Made by a program: the position numbers and the translations under genes
Notes under the pieces: generated by a model
What the model saw: the letters and a program-made list of their open reading frames with translations, nothing else
Told to the model about the DNA's origin: nothing
Databases searched by the model: none
Part shown: positions 4,843 through 5,734 of the stretch, piece after piece
Layout of the letters: the number at the start of each line of letters is the position of its first letter
Position numbering within the stretch: position 1 is the stretch's first letter
Source: Bacillota bacterium
GTDB taxonomy: Bacteria; Bacillota_E; Symbiobacteriia; JAMDAP01
Reading direction: 5' to 3'
NCBI GenBank assembly: GCA_023484675.1
Contig: JAMDAP010000031.1
Location: forward strand, 1 to 5,734
Length of the DNA: 5,734 bases

Positions 4843-5596
4843 TCAGGCGCGCTGCTCTGCCGCCTCGGCCGGCACCGCTGTGTGGACGGAGGCGGCGTAC
4901 AGCCAGACTGGCACCATCAGCTTGCCCAGCGCCGCTACTACAAGGGTTCCACGCAGCCCCACCAGTTCCCCCAGAACACGCCCGAGCAGCGTGCCCACGA
5001 GCTGAAAGGTCCACTCGGACACGCGCCAGAAGCCAGGGAGACGGCGGAAGCCAGGAAAGACAGGGCATCGAAGAGCACCGTGAGCGGGGCGGTGAGGAGT
5101 TGGACCAACACCCCGCCCAGGCTGAAGCCGCTGATCTCAGCGACGGAGAAGCTGGCCTGCAGCCGGCTGTTGGCGGCCACCAGCGCATCGCTCGGAACCA
5201 GGTCCGGCAGGTAGGACTGGTAGGCGACTTCGAAAAGCAGGGTCAGGACCGAGATCAGCAGGACGACGGCGTAGACCTGGACCAGCGTCAGATGCCCCAG
5301 GACGTAGGCCAGGGGAATGGACCCAAGCAGCAAGGCCCGGCCAAGGTCGGCCCAGATCATGAGCGGGCGCCGCCGGAGGCGGTCCACCCAGACGCCGGCG
5401 AAGAGGCCGATGAGGAGCCCCGGCGCCACCTCCAGGGCGTGCAAAACGCCATCTCCAGGGGCGTGGCATCCAGCACCAGCACGACGAGCATCGGCAGGGC
5501 AATGCGTCCAATCATGGAGCCTAGGACGGAGATAGACTGTCCGGTCCAAAGCTTGAGGAAATCGCGGTGTCTCCAAAGGTCGGAGGGTTGAGTCAA
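4843..5596 (-). pseudogene. MFS exporter (EntS-like), broken by a frameshift and an internal deletion
   Basis: Three segments in different frames make up one former drug/siderophore-type MFS exporter. Segment one starts at TTG 5596 (MTQPSDLWRHRDFLKLWTGQ) with a GAGGAG site (5611-5606) nine bases upstream, and runs through helix 1 to ATPLEMA near 5447. At the TTTT run (5446-5443) the frame must shift by one base to continue as LHALEVAPGLLIGLFAGVWV and DRLRRRP, the conserved MFS loop 2-3 motif. That frame goes on through AYQSYLPDLV to VLFDALSFLASAVSLA near 5034. It then jumps frame again to GFWRVSEWTFQLVGTLLG and LRGTLVVAALGKLMVPVWLY, which matches the last one or two helices, and ends in AAEQRA with TGA at 4845-4843. 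Head (~187 codons) plus tail (~63) make about 250 of the usual ~420 residues, so roughly 170 are missing. It starts 29 bases after the moaC stop codon. Confidence 0.8.
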
Positions 5597-5625
5597 AGCG
5601 GCACGCTCCTCAGGGGCTGTCGTGT

Positions 5626-5734
5626 CTAGCCCTCTTCCCCCGGCCGCTGCCAGAGGCCGCTCTTGCCGCCGGACTTGCGCACCAGCCGCAGGTCGCCAAT
5701 GACCAATTCGCGGTCCACGGCCTTGACCATGTCG
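5626..5734 (-). CDS. moaC: MoaC, cyclic pyranopterin monophosphate synthase, C-terminal fragment
   Basis: Reading leftwards from the window edge (codons from 5733), the reverse strand gives [20 protein letters not shown], then [15 protein letters not shown] and a TAG at 5628-5626. The xDMxKAVDRxMVIGDIRLxxKxGGKSG ending is diagnostic of MoaC. This cytoplasmic enzyme makes cyclic pyranopterin monophosphate in the second half of the first step of molybdenum cofactor synthesis, after MoaA. The conserved KAVD stretch and the terminal KSGGKSG lysines of the active-site region are present. Only 35 residues are visible, so upstream integrity is unknown. The tail after GGKSG is some nine residues longer than in many homologues. 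It lies directly upstream of the broken exporter gene on the same strand and may share its transcript. Confidence 0.85.
   Translation of the reverse strand, partial: DMVKAVDRELVIGDLRLVRKSGGKSGLWQRPGEEG

Noticed and set aside
4711..5214. Plus-strand frame of 167 codons opposite the exporter gene
   Set aside because: It is an antisense shadow of the MFS pseudogene, with low-complexity composition and no ribosome binding site.

Overview
The window is GC-rich (by eye roughly 60-65 %) with tightly packed genes, strong GGAGG-type ribosome binding sites, several TTG and GTG starts, and families typical of Firmicutes: a GerMN-domain lipoprotein, an AbrB-fold antitoxin and a Ycf48-like propeller lipoprotein. 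A high-GC, Symbiobacterium- or Thermaerobacter-like Firmicute fits best. That assignment is an inference from gene content and style, not from any marker gene.

Layout from left to right. At 1-113 (minus) is the N-terminus of an IS630-type transposase running off the left edge, with a good sigma-A-type promoter at 146-174. About 500 bases (175-674) then hold no gene I can support. At 675-1448 (plus) is an arylamine N-acetyltransferase-like protein with a visible Cys-His-Asp triad. Its stop codon lies inside the ribosome binding site of the next gene, 1454-2344 (plus). That gene is a GerMN lipoprotein whose first ~20 residues are the start of a two-component response regulator. A strong terminator (2370-2403) closes this unit. 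A TATAAT promoter and a perfect 15-base inverted repeat precede a VapBC-type toxin-antitoxin pair (2547-3196, plus), followed by a SAM methyltransferase lacking its middle (3219-3641, plus). On the minus strand, read right to left, are the C-terminus of moaC (window edge to 5626), a broken MFS exporter gene (5596-4843) and a seven-bladed propeller lipoprotein (from 4736). The propeller frame has lost its stop and runs antisense through the whole methyltransferase gene into the end of vapC.

The main observation is a repeated kind of damage. Three separate loci look like recognisable gene heads joined directly to recognisable gene tails with the middle missing: response regulator to GerMN lipoprotein, methyltransferase motif II to its C-terminus, and MFS helix 6 to the last MFS helices. 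The MFS gene also has a one-base frameshift at a homopolymer, and the propeller gene has an altered end. The two plus-strand joins stay in frame. The response regulator/lipoprotein join is the most interesting, because it would put a signalling-operon start site and N-terminus onto an exported lipoprotein. The arrangement is explained if the ancestor had a regulator-kinase-GerMN lipoprotein operon, like mtrA-mtrB-lpqB of Actinobacteria. Real genome decay and assembly or sequencing artefact both remain possible, and only read coverage across the joins and comparison with relatives can separate them. I did not find a wholly new multi-gene system.
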